Assembly (NCBI RefSeq): GCF_002338065.1
Contig: NZ_DDHJ01000004.1
Coordinates: 764,059 to 828,058, forward strand
Source of the DNA: Pseudomonas sp. UBA1879
GTDB taxonomy: Bacteria > Pseudomonadota > Gammaproteobacteria > Pseudomonadales > Pseudomonadaceae
Direction of reading: 5' to 3'
Length of the DNA: 64,000 nt
The position numbers and the translations under genes are program-made. Below are positions 8,251 to 15,854 of this stretch, in pieces; within the stretch, counting starts at the first letter, position 1; every line of letters starts with the position of its first letter. The notes under the pieces are model-generated. The model was not told the DNA's origin. It saw only the letters and a program-made list of their open reading frames with translations, and ran no database searches.

Positions 8251-8664
8251 GTGCTGATCATCTCGAACAACGTTCACCTGCCCGACAGCGAGGTCGAATT
8301 GACGGCCATTCGCGCACAAGGTGCGGGCGGGCAGAACGTCAACAAGGTGTCCAGCGCGATGCACCTGCGGTTCGACATCAACGCCTCGTCATTGCCGCCG
8401 TTCTACAAAGAGCGGCTGCTGGCCCTGAGCGACAACCGGATCACCAGCGACGGCGTGATCGTCATCAAGGCTCAGCAATACCGGACGCAGGAACAGAACC
8501 GGGCCGATGCGCTGGAGCGGTTGAGTGCGTTGATCGTCAGTGCGGCGAAGGTGGAGAAGAAGCGCCGCCCGACCAAGCCGACGCTGGGTTCGAAAACCCG
8601 CCGCCTGGACTCCAAGTCCAAGCGCGGGTCGATCAAGGCGGGACGCGGGAAGATCGACTTTTGA
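8251..8664 (+). CDS. arfB: Alternative ribosome-rescue factor B
   Basis: ArfB (YaeJ) is a release-factor-like peptidyl-tRNA hydrolase that frees ribosomes stalled without a stop codon. The 137-aa product, started at GTG 8251 (MLIISNNVHLPDSEVE), contains the catalytic GAGGQNVNKVSSA loop with the GGQ motif around residue 28 and HLRFDINASSLP. The C-terminal 35 residues are basic (KKRRPTKP…SKSKRGSIKAGRGK), the tail that enters the empty mRNA channel. Length matches E. coli ArfB (140 aa). A GTG at 8242 is less likely because it adds residues not found in relatives. Confidence 0.93.
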   Translation: MLIISNNVHLPDSEVELTAIRAQGAGGQNVNKVSSAMHLRFDINASSLPPFYKERLLALSDNRITSDGVIVIKAQQYRTQEQNRADALERLSALIVSAAKVEKKRRPTKPTLGSKTRRLDSKSKRGSIKAGRGKIDF

Positions 8665-8678
8665 ACTCCGCCGTATTG

Positions 8679-8703
8679 TGGGAGCCAGCAAGTCGGCTCC
8701 CAC
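8679..8703. terminator. Short REP-type hairpin between convergent genes
   Basis: GTGGGAGCC and GGCTCCCAC form a perfect 9-bp stem. This is a shortened relative of the family A repeats and lies between the convergent arfB and MFS genes, where it can block transcription from either side. No long U-tract is present. Confidence 0.55.
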
Positions 8704-8716
8704 AGGTTTTGCAGTG

Positions 8717-9931
8717 TCAGACGCTTGCAGTCTTCTCCCGCATCACCTTGGCCTGCTTGTACAAATAAACGCTCAACCCCAATCCGCCCAGCGACGCCAA
8801 CGCTGCGAAGAGAAAGATCGAGGCGAAGCCGAAGCCCGACGCCACAGCCCCCGCGAGCGGCCCGGTGATGCCTAGCGACAGGTCGATGAACAGCGAATAA
8901 GCGCCCACCGCCGCCCCCCGGCTGGACGCTGGCACCAGGTTCACGGCCTCGACGCCCAGTGCCGGGAACACCAGCGAGAAACCAAAGCCGGTCAGGGCCG
9001 CACCTGCCAGCGCCAGATTCGGGTTCGGCGCCAGCCACAGCAGCAATAAGCCCAATGCTTCCACCGACAGACAGGCGATAGCCACCCGAAAGCCGCCGAT
9101 GCGATTGATCATGTTGCCGAACAACAAGCGCGCCCCGATGAAGCAGGCGCCGAACAGGCTCAGGCACAGCACAGCATTCGGCCACGAGTGGCTGGCGTAA
9201 TACAGGGTGATGAACGTGGCGATGGTGCCGAAACCGATCGAGCCCAACGCCAGCCCGGTCCCGTGAGGGAGGACCCGGCCCAGCACATGGATAAAGGGCA
9301 TCCGCTCGCCGTGCACGATGGGCGCAGGCGTCTTCTTCCAGGCCAGCCCAATACCCAGCGCCGCGAGCAGGATGATGCTTACGCCCATGCTCCACAGCCC
9401 CAGCGCGTTGACCATCAACACACCCAGGGGGGCGCCAATGGCCAGCGCGCCGTAGCTGGCGATGCCGTTCCAGGAAATCACCTTGGCTGTATTCGCGGCG
9501 CCCACGCGGCCGATGCCCCAGCCGATGGCGCCCGATCCCACCAGACTTTCGGCGCTCCCGAGTACCAGGCGACCCAGAAACAGGCTGATCAGGCTCACCA
9601 TCGGCCATGCATCCAGCCAGCCGGCCAACAGCATGAACACACCGCTCAGCCCGCAGCCAAACAGGCCGATGATGACCGCCTTTTTGGGACCTTTGTTATC
9701 GATGATGCGTCCGGCATGGGGGCGGCTGAGCAGGGTGGCCAGGTATTGCACGCTGATCACCAGACCGGCTGTTACCGCGCCAAAGCCAAGGTCGGTGTGC
9801 ACGTAGCCGGGTAACACAGCCAGCGGAATGCCGATGTTCAGGTAACCGATAAAGGTGAACAGGACGATGGAAACGACCTGCAAGGTGACTTTGACAGGAC
9901 GTTGAGTTGCGGCGCTTGAAGCGTCTGGCAT
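8717..9931 (-). CDS. MFS transporter, YhhS-like exporter family
   Basis: Counted from ATG 9931 (MPDASSAATQRP) the protein has 404 aa and 12 predicted hydrophobic segments. The first helix (VSIVLFTFIGYLNIGIPLAV) and the loop motif LATLLSRPHAGRIIDNKGPK match the drug:H+ antiporter-like MFS branch that includes YhhS. That branch contains putative sugar or drug exporters; no substrate is suggested here. Longer starts up to 10021 are possible but run through sequence without family similarity. Convergent to arfB. Confidence 0.8.
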   Translation of the reverse strand: MPDASSAATQRPVKVTLQVVSIVLFTFIGYLNIGIPLAVLPGYVHTDLGFGAVTAGLVISVQYLATLLSRPHAGRIIDNKGPKKAVIIGLFGCGLSGVFMLLAGWLDAWPMVSLISLFLGRLVLGSAESLVGSGAIGWGIGRVGAANTAKVISWNGIASYGALAIGAPLGVLMVNALGLWSMGVSIILLAALGIGLAWKKTPAPIVHGERMPFIHVLGRVLPHGTGLALGSIGFGTIATFITLYYASHSWPNAVLCLSLFGACFIGARLLFGNMINRIGGFRVAIACLSVEALGLLLLWLAPNPNLALAGAALTGFGFSLVFPALGVEAVNLVPASSRGAAVGAYSLFIDLSLGITGPLAGAVASGFGFASIFLFAALASLGGLGLSVYLYKQAKVMREKTASV

Positions 9932-10106
9932 GGGGCTGGATCCACGGTTACGACTGAAGAGGGTAGCGGGGGGGTACATCTGAATGAAGCGTAGACGCTG
10001 GAAACTCAAGCGATGCCACATGATAACGAGGGTTTCGCGTTCCAGGGAGTCGAAGGTTGAAGCTGCGCTGAATCGAACGCTGATTTAGCAGCGTGAAGGG
10101 TCGTGT

Positions 10107-10286
10107 TTATTCGGCGGCGGGCGTCACCAGCTGAGTCGTGATCAGCGCGGCGAGAGCGTTTTCCCGGGTGCCGAAGCGCGCCAGCAGCGCTTGCTGTTTT
10201 TCCGGTGTAAGGCGCGCCCAGATGTCGATCATCTTTTCAGCGGCGCCAATGAAGGCTTGAGCCTGGGGATCTGTAGATTCGGTCAT
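10107..10286 (-). CDS. Small hypothetical protein (59 aa)
   Basis: From ATG 10286, with GAGA upstream, the product is 59 aa: MTESTDPQAQAFIGAAEKMI followed by DIWARLTPEKQQALLARFG and a short Ala/Thr-rich end. It is acidic-to-neutral, helical and soluble, without motifs that I recognise. A longer in-frame start at 10358 lacks a ribosome binding site. It shares orientation with the next small gene at 10366-10503, 79 bp upstream of its start. Confidence 0.6.
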   Translation of the reverse strand: MTESTDPQAQAFIGAAEKMIDIWARLTPEKQQALLARFGTRENALAALITTQLVTPAAE

Positions 10287-10365
10287 GGTTCTGGTCTCGG
10301 AGCATTCAGCCCTTATGGAAGTACGCCTCGAAGACGCTCTTGCATAGGGGCTGAACATTTAACCC

Positions 10366-10503
10366 TCAGCGTTGGCCTTCGGCTTTCTTGCGGTCACTGT
10401 CTTTCGCACCGGCTTTCATCTCGATCGGCTGACCAAGTTCCTGACGGGCTGCTGCGCTTTGCTGGGTTTGGCTTGGGAAGGGGAAGTTTGGGATTTCATG
10501 CAT
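10366..10503 (-). CDS. Small basic-tailed hypothetical protein (45 aa)
   Basis: GAGGAG lies nine bases before ATG 10503. The 45-aa product starts MHEIPNFPFPSQTQQSAAAR and ends MKAGAKDSDRKKAEGQR. It is hydrophilic, Pro/Gln-rich at the front and charged at the end, suggesting a disordered protein. The excellent Shine-Dalgarno site and its position ahead of another small gene on the same strand are the evidence that it is real; no function can be suggested. Confidence 0.5.
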   Translation of the reverse strand: MHEIPNFPFPSQTQQSAAARQELGQPIEMKAGAKDSDRKKAEGQR

Positions 10504-10715
10504 CGTCTGTCGCTCCTCACAAGTGGCGTTGTTCAGTCCGCAAAAGGCCTGTAGCCAATCTGCGGACTTCCCTGAGCTGCCGATCAGGCAGCGCGTCCAA
10601 AAAACGCAGACGGAGGATACCCCACAACAAATGACAAACAGACTTTTTATCGGTGCCCGTTGGTCATGTAGTGGCGTTTGAGTCCTACAACTTATCCTGG
10701 ATCACGCTGAATCCT

Positions 10716-10770
10716 GTGAGAACCGGCGTGCTGGCGAATGCGGTTTGCCAGCCGACATAGCATCTCCCAC
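10716..10770. repeat. Degenerate family A REP remnant
   Basis: GTGAGAACCGGCGTGCTGGC followed by GAATGCGG is a diverged left arm of the family A repeat; a decayed right end (CATCTCCCAC) follows. It lies in the gap between the small genes and phhC, which otherwise shows nothing. Confidence 0.5.
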
Positions 10771-10797
10771 AGGGATGGCGTAGCCCGCTTTAGCGGG

Positions 10798-11994
10798 TCA
10801 GTCCTTGCACACCGCAGCGAACGCTGCAGCCAGGGCATCAAGCCTTGTGGCATCAATACCCGCAACGTTGGCGCGCCCTGCCGCAACCATGTACACGCTG
10901 TGCTCCTTGCGCATGCGTGCCACTTGATCATCGTTCAAGCCTGTGTACGAAAACATGCCACGCTGGACGCCGATATGGGCGAAGCGCTCGCCGAGCCCCA
11001 GCGGTGTCAGGGCCTCGACCAGCCCTTGACGCAAATGCGCGATGCGGCTGCGCATGGCCTCGACTTCATCGGCCCACAGCGCCTTGAGCTCCGGATCCCC
11101 CAAAATTTCAGCCACCACCGCCGCGCCATGATCCGGTGGGCTAGACCACAGATTACGCGCCGTCGCGGACAATTGACTGCGCACGTCGGCCAGCTTTTCA
11201 CTGTTGTCGGCGCACACCAGCAGTGCACCCGTGCGCTCGCGGTACAAGCCGAAGTTCTTCGAGCAGGAACTGGTGATGAGCAGTTCCGGCAGTTCAGCCG
11301 CGAACAGCCGAACCGCCCATGCATCTTCTTCCAGCCCGTCACCGAAACCCTGATACGCGAAATCGATCAGCGGCAGCAGATGGCGGCGTTTGACGATCGC
11401 GAGCACGTCTCGCCAGTCATCGTGGCTGAGGTCGAACCCGGTCGGGTTGTGGCAGCAGGCGTGCAGCAGCACGACGTCACCTTCCGGCACGGTGTTCAAC
11501 GCTTCCAGCATGGCGGGAACATTGAGTGTGTTGTCGCTGCCCACATACGGGTAGTGATTGACCTTGAGCCCCGCTGCGGCATAAATCGTTTCGTGAATCG
11601 GCCAGGTCGGGTCGCTCAGCCAGATGCCCTTGCCCGGCAGGCAATTGGCGATGAAGTCGGCGGACAAACGCAAGGCACCCGTGCCGCCCGGCGTCTGGGT
11701 CGCGCCCACACGCTTTTGCTGGATCAGCGGCGAACCGGCGCCCATCACCAGTTCACAGATCAACGTGCCGAAACGCGGCTCGCCATGGCCACCGATGTAG
11801 GTCTTGGTCGGCTGCGAGTCCAGCAGACGCTGCTCGGCCAGCTTGACCGCGCGGGGAATGGTGGTCAGGCCTTGCGCGTCCTTGTACACGCCAACGCCCA
11901 GGTCGAACTTGTCCGGATTCGGGTCTATGGCGTACGCCTGGATCAAGCCCAGGATTGGATCGTCAGGTACACGCTGAATCTGTGAAAAATGCAT
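10798..11994 (-). CDS. phhC: Aromatic amino acid aminotransferase
   Basis: A 398-aa class I PLP aminotransferase of the AspC/TyrB group. The motif SSCSKNFGLYRERTGA carries the PLP lysine near residue 246, and HACCHNPTGFDL near residue 178 is the substrate/cofactor loop. In the phh operon PhhC transaminates tyrosine (made by PhhA) to 4-hydroxyphenylpyruvate for the homogentisate route. It starts 1 bp past the phhB stop and is the last gene of phhABC. Confidence 0.92.
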   Translation of the reverse strand: MHFSQIQRVPDDPILGLIQAYAIDPNPDKFDLGVGVYKDAQGLTTIPRAVKLAEQRLLDSQPTKTYIGGHGEPRFGTLICELVMGAGSPLIQQKRVGATQTPGGTGALRLSADFIANCLPGKGIWLSDPTWPIHETIYAAAGLKVNHYPYVGSDNTLNVPAMLEALNTVPEGDVVLLHACCHNPTGFDLSHDDWRDVLAIVKRRHLLPLIDFAYQGFGDGLEEDAWAVRLFAAELPELLITSSCSKNFGLYRERTGALLVCADNSEKLADVRSQLSATARNLWSSPPDHGAAVVAEILGDPELKALWADEVEAMRSRIAHLRQGLVEALTPLGLGERFAHIGVQRGMFSYTGLNDDQVARMRKEHSVYMVAAGRANVAGIDATRLDALAAAFAAVCKD

Positions 11995-11995
11995 T

Positions 11996-12352
11996 TTACT
12001 TACGGCCCTCGGCGCCTGTAGCCACCTCGTCGGTGCGGGCGGCCATGATGAAGTCGTTGCGGTGCAGCCCTTTGATGGAGTGGCTCCACCACGTCACGGT
12101 CACCTTGCCCCATTCGGTCAGCAGACCCGGGTGGTGACCTTCGGCTTCGGCAATTTCGCCGACCGCGTTGGTAAACGCCAGCGCAAATTTGAAATTCTTG
12201 AAGAGATACACCTTTTCCAGTTGCATCACGCCATCACGGACTTCGATGTTCCAGTCCGGAATCTGCCGCAGCAGTTCCGGCAATTCGGTTTCACTGACCT
12301 GCGGGGCGTCAGCGCGGCAGGCTTCGCAATGGGCTTGGCTTAGAGCAGTCAT
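11996..12352 (-). CDS. phhB: Pterin-4a-carbinolamine dehydratase
   Basis: The 118-aa protein has the family block AEGHHPGLLTEWGKVTVTWW followed by SHSIKGLHRNDF, including the His-His-Pro active-site motif around residue 73. PhhB dehydrates the 4a-hydroxytetrahydrobiopterin formed by phenylalanine hydroxylase and so regenerates the cofactor. AAGGA precedes ATG 12352. It lies between phhA (15 bp upstream) and phhC (1 bp downstream), as in other pseudomonads. Confidence 0.95.
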   Translation of the reverse strand: MTALSQAHCEACRADAPQVSETELPELLRQIPDWNIEVRDGVMQLEKVYLFKNFKFALAFTNAVGEIAEAEGHHPGLLTEWGKVTVTWWSHSIKGLHRNDFIMAARTDEVATGAEGRK

Positions 12353-12367
12353 ACGAGGGTCCTTCTT

Positions 12368-13171
12368 TCAGGCAGCTGTTGTTTTGGAAGGCTGTGCTTT
12401 AGGAGCAAAGCGGGGTGCATGCAGGCCCAGGCCCATCGCGGTCTGGACCATGCCCATGATGTCTGCGTGGGCAAGGTCGAACAGGTGCTTCAGGTCAGGG
12501 AGTACAAAATACACCGGTTGCAAAATGTCGATGCGGTACGGCGTGCGCATGGCTTCTATCGGGTCGAACGGCTGGTGTGCCGGGGTCGAGGACAGGCTGT
12601 ACGGCGTTTCACGGGGTGAGGAGAGGATGCCACCCCCATAAATCCTGCGCCCCTGTGCGGTGTCCACCAGTCCGAATTCGATGGTCATCCAGTAGAGGCG
12701 GGCAAGATACACGCGCTGTTCTTTACTGGCTGCCAGACCGAGCTGGCCGTACATGTGGGTAAATTCTGCAAACCATGGGTTGGTCAGGAGTGGGCAGTGT
12801 CCGAAGACTTCGTGAAAAATGTCAGGCTCTTGCAGGTAGTCCAATTCCTCTTCGGTGCGAATGAACGTGGCGACTGGAAAACGCTTGCTGGCCAGCAGTT
12901 CGAAGAAGGTCTGGAAGGGGATTAACGCTGGAACCCGAGCGACTTGCCAGCCCGTCGTAGCGCCCAACGTGGCGTTGATTTCGGCCAGTTGCGGGATGCG
13001 ATCGTGGGGCAAGTCGAGCTGCTTGATACCGTCGAGGTATTCCTGGCAAGCGCGACCTTCGATCACCTTCAACTGACGAGTGATCAGGGTGTTCCACACC
13101 CGATGATCGGCCTCGGGGTATTCGATAAAGCCGCTGGGGTCCGGTTCTCGGGCAACGTACTGCGTGCTCAT
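12368..13171 (-). CDS. phhA: Phenylalanine-4-hydroxylase
   Basis: PhhA converts phenylalanine to tyrosine using tetrahydropterin and oxygen. The 267-aa bacterial-length enzyme contains HEVFGHCPLL (iron-binding His pair, about residue 118-123) and YWMTIEFGL with the third ligand Glu near residue 164; GGGILSSPRET is also conserved. AGGAGAG precedes ATG 13171. It is the first gene of phhABC and is divergent from its regulator phhR. Confidence 0.95.
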   Translation of the reverse strand: MSTQYVAREPDPSGFIEYPEADHRVWNTLITRQLKVIEGRACQEYLDGIKQLDLPHDRIPQLAEINATLGATTGWQVARVPALIPFQTFFELLASKRFPVATFIRTEEELDYLQEPDIFHEVFGHCPLLTNPWFAEFTHMYGQLGLAASKEQRVYLARLYWMTIEFGLVDTAQGRRIYGGGILSSPRETPYSLSSTPAHQPFDPIEAMRTPYRIDILQPVYFVLPDLKHLFDLAHADIMGMVQTAMGLGLHAPRFAPKAQPSKTTAA

Positions 13172-13453
13172 GCTGCTCTCCTGAATGGCTTGTTTTTATA
13201 TGGAGCGCGGGGTTGCAGGGGGTGACCCGCATGAGCCTATAGATACCGTTTCCGGGTGATTTTGCAGCGGGGCATGAGCGAGCTAGGCCCGAGGCTAGAT
13301 CCCTGATCTGTAAAGAAATCCTGACAGATCGATTTCAACCACGCCGAATCCGCGCCCGTCGACGCCGATGAGCACTTTGGCTGTCACGTATTCTTGACGG
13401 TAAACTTCGCCCTATGACAAAAAAGTCTGTCCGATGACAAGAGTCGACTCGCC
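13172..13453. promoter_or_regulatory. phhA/phhR divergent control region with TyrR/PhhR-like box
   Basis: TGTAAAGAAATCCTGACA at 13309-13326 matches the TyrR-type pattern TGTAAA-N6-TTTACA at the left half fully and at three or four positions of the right half. PhhR of P. putida is known to bind such boxes. I searched the minus strand for a GG-N10-GC sigma54 promoter before phhA and found no convincing one by eye. Confidence 0.45.
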
Positions 13454-15007
13454 ATGCGTATCAAAGTCCATTGCCAAAACCGCGTCGGAATCCTGCGCGA
13501 CATCCTCGAATTGCTGGTCTCCTACGGCGTCAATGTGTCCGGCGGCGAGGTGGGGGGGGAGCATGGCGACGCGATTTACCTGCGCTGTCCGAACCTGATC
13601 AACCTGCAGTTTCAGGCGCTGACCCCTAAGTTCGCAACGATTTCCGGGGTTTTTAGCGTCAAGCGAGTGGGATTGATGCCCAGCGAGCGTCGGCACATGG
13701 AGTTGAATGCGCTGCTGGGGGCGCTGGAGTTTCCCGTGTTGTCGATCGACATGAGCGGCTCCATCGTCGCAGCCAATCGGGCGGCCGCTCAGTTGCTGGG
13801 CGTGCGGGTCGATGAGGTCCCTGGCATTCCGCTGTCCCGTTACGCCGAAGACTTCGACCTTCCGCAATGGGTCCGCGCCAATCGCTCACGGATCAATGGC
13901 CTGCGGGTCAAGGTGAAAGGCGACGTCTTTCTCGCCGACATCGCGCCGCTGCAATCCGAACACGAAGACAGCGAAGCGATGGCCGGTGCAGTGTTGACCC
14001 TGCACCGGGCGGACCGCGTGGGTGAGCACATCTACAACGTGCGCAAGCAGGAGCTGCGCGGCTTCGACAGCATCTTCCAGAGCTCCAGAGTAATGGCCGC
14101 CGTGGTGCGGGAGGCCCGGCGTATGGCGCCGTTGGACGCGCCTCTACTAATAGAAGGTGAAACCGGCACTGGCAAGGAACTGTTGGCGCGGGCCTGTCAT
14201 TTGGCAAGCCCTCGGGGCCAGTCGCCAATGATGGCGCTCAACTGCGCGGGATTATCCGAGTCCATGGCCGAGACCGAACTGTTCGGCTACGGCCCCGGCG
14301 CGTTCGAAGGCGCCCGGGCCGAGGGCAAACTCGGGCTGCTGGAACTGACGGCGGGCGGTACGTTGTTTCTCGACGGCGTGGCGGAAATGAGCGCCCGGTT
14401 GCAGGCGAAACTCTTGCGTTATCTGCAAGAAGGCTGCTTTCGCCGCGTAGGCAGCGATGAAGAGGTGTATCTGGATGTGCGGGTGATCTGTGCCACGCAG
14501 GTCGATCTGTCCGAACTCTGCGCGCGCGGTGAGTTTCGCCAGGATCTCTATCACCGTCTGAATGTGTTGTCGTTGCACATCCCGCCATTGCGCGAATGCC
14601 TCGATGGCCTGGCGCCGCTGGTGCAGCATTTCCTCGACCAGGCCAGCCGGCAAATCGGCTGTTCTCTGCCGCGCATTGCCCCTGCCGCGTTTGACCGCCT
14701 CAACCAATACCACTGGCCTGGCAACGTGCGTCAGCTGGAGAACGTACTGTTTCAAGCGGTTTCGCTGTGCGAGGGGGGTGTGGTCAAAGCTGAACACATT
14801 CGTCTACCGGATTACGGCGTACGTCGACCGTTAGGGGACTTTTCATTGGAAGGTGGGTTGGACGCGATTATTGGACGGTTTGAAAAAGCCGTGTTGGAGC
14901 AACTTTATGCCGCACACCCAAGTAGTCGCTTATTGGGCAAACGGTTGGGTGTTTCACATACGACAATTGCCAATAAGTTGAAACTTTATGATGTCGGTAA
15001 AGGTTGA
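13454..15007 (+). CDS. phhR: TyrR-like transcriptional regulator PhhR
   Basis: The 517-aa protein has an N-terminal ACT domain (MRIKVHCQNRVGILRDILEL), a PAS domain (about 80-190), an AAA+ sigma54-interaction-type domain with Walker A EGETGTGKE (near 234), and a C-terminal Fis-type helix-turn-helix (LLGKRLGVSHTTIANKLK). The loop that is GAFTGA in sigma54 activators reads GAFEGA, as expected for the TyrR/PhhR group that often acts on sigma70 promoters. It is the aromatic amino acid-responsive regulator of the divergent phhABC operon. Confidence 0.93.
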   Translation: MRIKVHCQNRVGILRDILELLVSYGVNVSGGEVGGEHGDAIYLRCPNLINLQFQALTPKFATISGVFSVKRVGLMPSERRHMELNALLGALEFPVLSIDMSGSIVAANRAAAQLLGVRVDEVPGIPLSRYAEDFDLPQWVRANRSRINGLRVKVKGDVFLADIAPLQSEHEDSEAMAGAVLTLHRADRVGEHIYNVRKQELRGFDSIFQSSRVMAAVVREARRMAPLDAPLLIEGETGTGKELLARACHLASPRGQSPMMALNCAGLSESMAETELFGYGPGAFEGARAEGKLGLLELTAGGTLFLDGVAEMSARLQAKLLRYLQEGCFRRVGSDEEVYLDVRVICATQVDLSELCARGEFRQDLYHRLNVLSLHIPPLRECLDGLAPLVQHFLDQASRQIGCSLPRIAPAAFDRLNQYHWPGNVRQLENVLFQAVSLCEGGVVKAEHIRLPDYGVRRPLGDFSLEGGLDAIIGRFEKAVLEQLYAAHPSSRLLGKRLGVSHTTIANKLKLYDVGKG

Positions 15008-15029
15008 GCCAATGCAGTGCAGAGACGCG

Positions 15030-15112
15030 CCTGCCCGCGATTGCGATATGTCAGATAACCCGGAATTAACAGCCTGATCGCATTCGCGGGCCAGCGCGCC
15101 TACAGGAGCAAG
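15030..15112. repeat. REP-like inverted repeat, family D
   Basis: GACGCGCCTGCCCGCGATTG and CATTCGCGGGCCAGCGCGCC are imperfect inverted arms about 40 bp apart, followed by TACAGGAGC. It resembles the element at 62743-62828. It lies between the convergent phhR and DUF2790 genes and may insulate their transcripts. Confidence 0.6.
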
Positions 15113-15125
15113 CCTGCAAGTGGCA

Positions 15126-15404
15126 TCAACCGTTGCTGCACCCGTTGCCCATGACCATGTATTCCATGACATGACGCTGGCCGTGGGAATCTTCGTAGGT
15201 CATGTGCTGCGGCACAACGCGGCATACGTTTGGCACCTCGCCCACCGAGATGACTTTGGCGATGTCCAGCTTGGTGGAATAGCTGTAGTGCTCGACCTGT
15301 TGCTGGGTCCGTTGTTCGTGTGCCGCGACTTTGGCACCCGATTCTTCTGCCATTGCCAAGGCGCTGAAACCACAAAGCGCCATTACAACCAGTGCAGCTT
15401 TCAT
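15126..15404 (-). CDS. DUF2790 small secreted protein
   Basis: The 92-aa product starts with a Sec signal peptide, MKAALVVMALCGFSALAMA, cleaved before EESG. The mature part contains YSTKLDIAKVISVGEVPNVC and ends with HVMEYMVMGNGCSNG, including two cysteines that could form a disulfide. This arrangement matches DUF2790, a Pseudomonas-rich family of periplasmic proteins of unknown function. AGAGGA precedes ATG 15404. Confidence 0.8.
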   Translation of the reverse strand: MKAALVVMALCGFSALAMAEESGAKVAAHEQRTQQQVEHYSYSTKLDIAKVISVGEVPNVCRVVPQHMTYEDSHGQRHVMEYMVMGNGCSNG

Positions 15405-15854
15405 TCACGTGTTCCTCTAGGTTGCTTCGTCGACGCTGCAGAACAGGAATGCCGTTCAGCAGGGTGCCCAAAACCCTTATGGGGCTTTGTGAGAAGCCGG
15501 TTAATTGCAGGTTGAGTTGCTGATCGACATGCCGCTGTGGGGGGCTGTTAGTTGTCAATCGTTTGCCGAGTTGGCGAAATGAATTCTAAGCGCCTGACCT
15601 GAAGTTATATACGAACCATTTTGATAAAGACTGTTGAGCTTTTCGGTAACAATCGCCCCTTCAGCCCACAATGCGGTGGATTCCTTTGTGCTTTGGTTCG
15701 CGTGCTTAGATGAAGATTCATCGCGTTCCAGGCAATCGCTTGCTTTTCGGCGTTATGCTGACGACCGGTAAGACCATCGTCGAATGGCTTTCAAAGCCTT
15801 CGGGGGATACAACGGTCCCCATACAAAAACAACATTTCCACCGAGGTAAGAAAG
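15405..15854. other. 450-bp upstream region of acsA and the DUF2790 gene
   Basis: Divergent regulatory region. It is locally AT-rich around 15590-15650. No clear sigma70 or sigma54 pair could be assigned by eye and no gene is seen. Confidence 0.4.
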
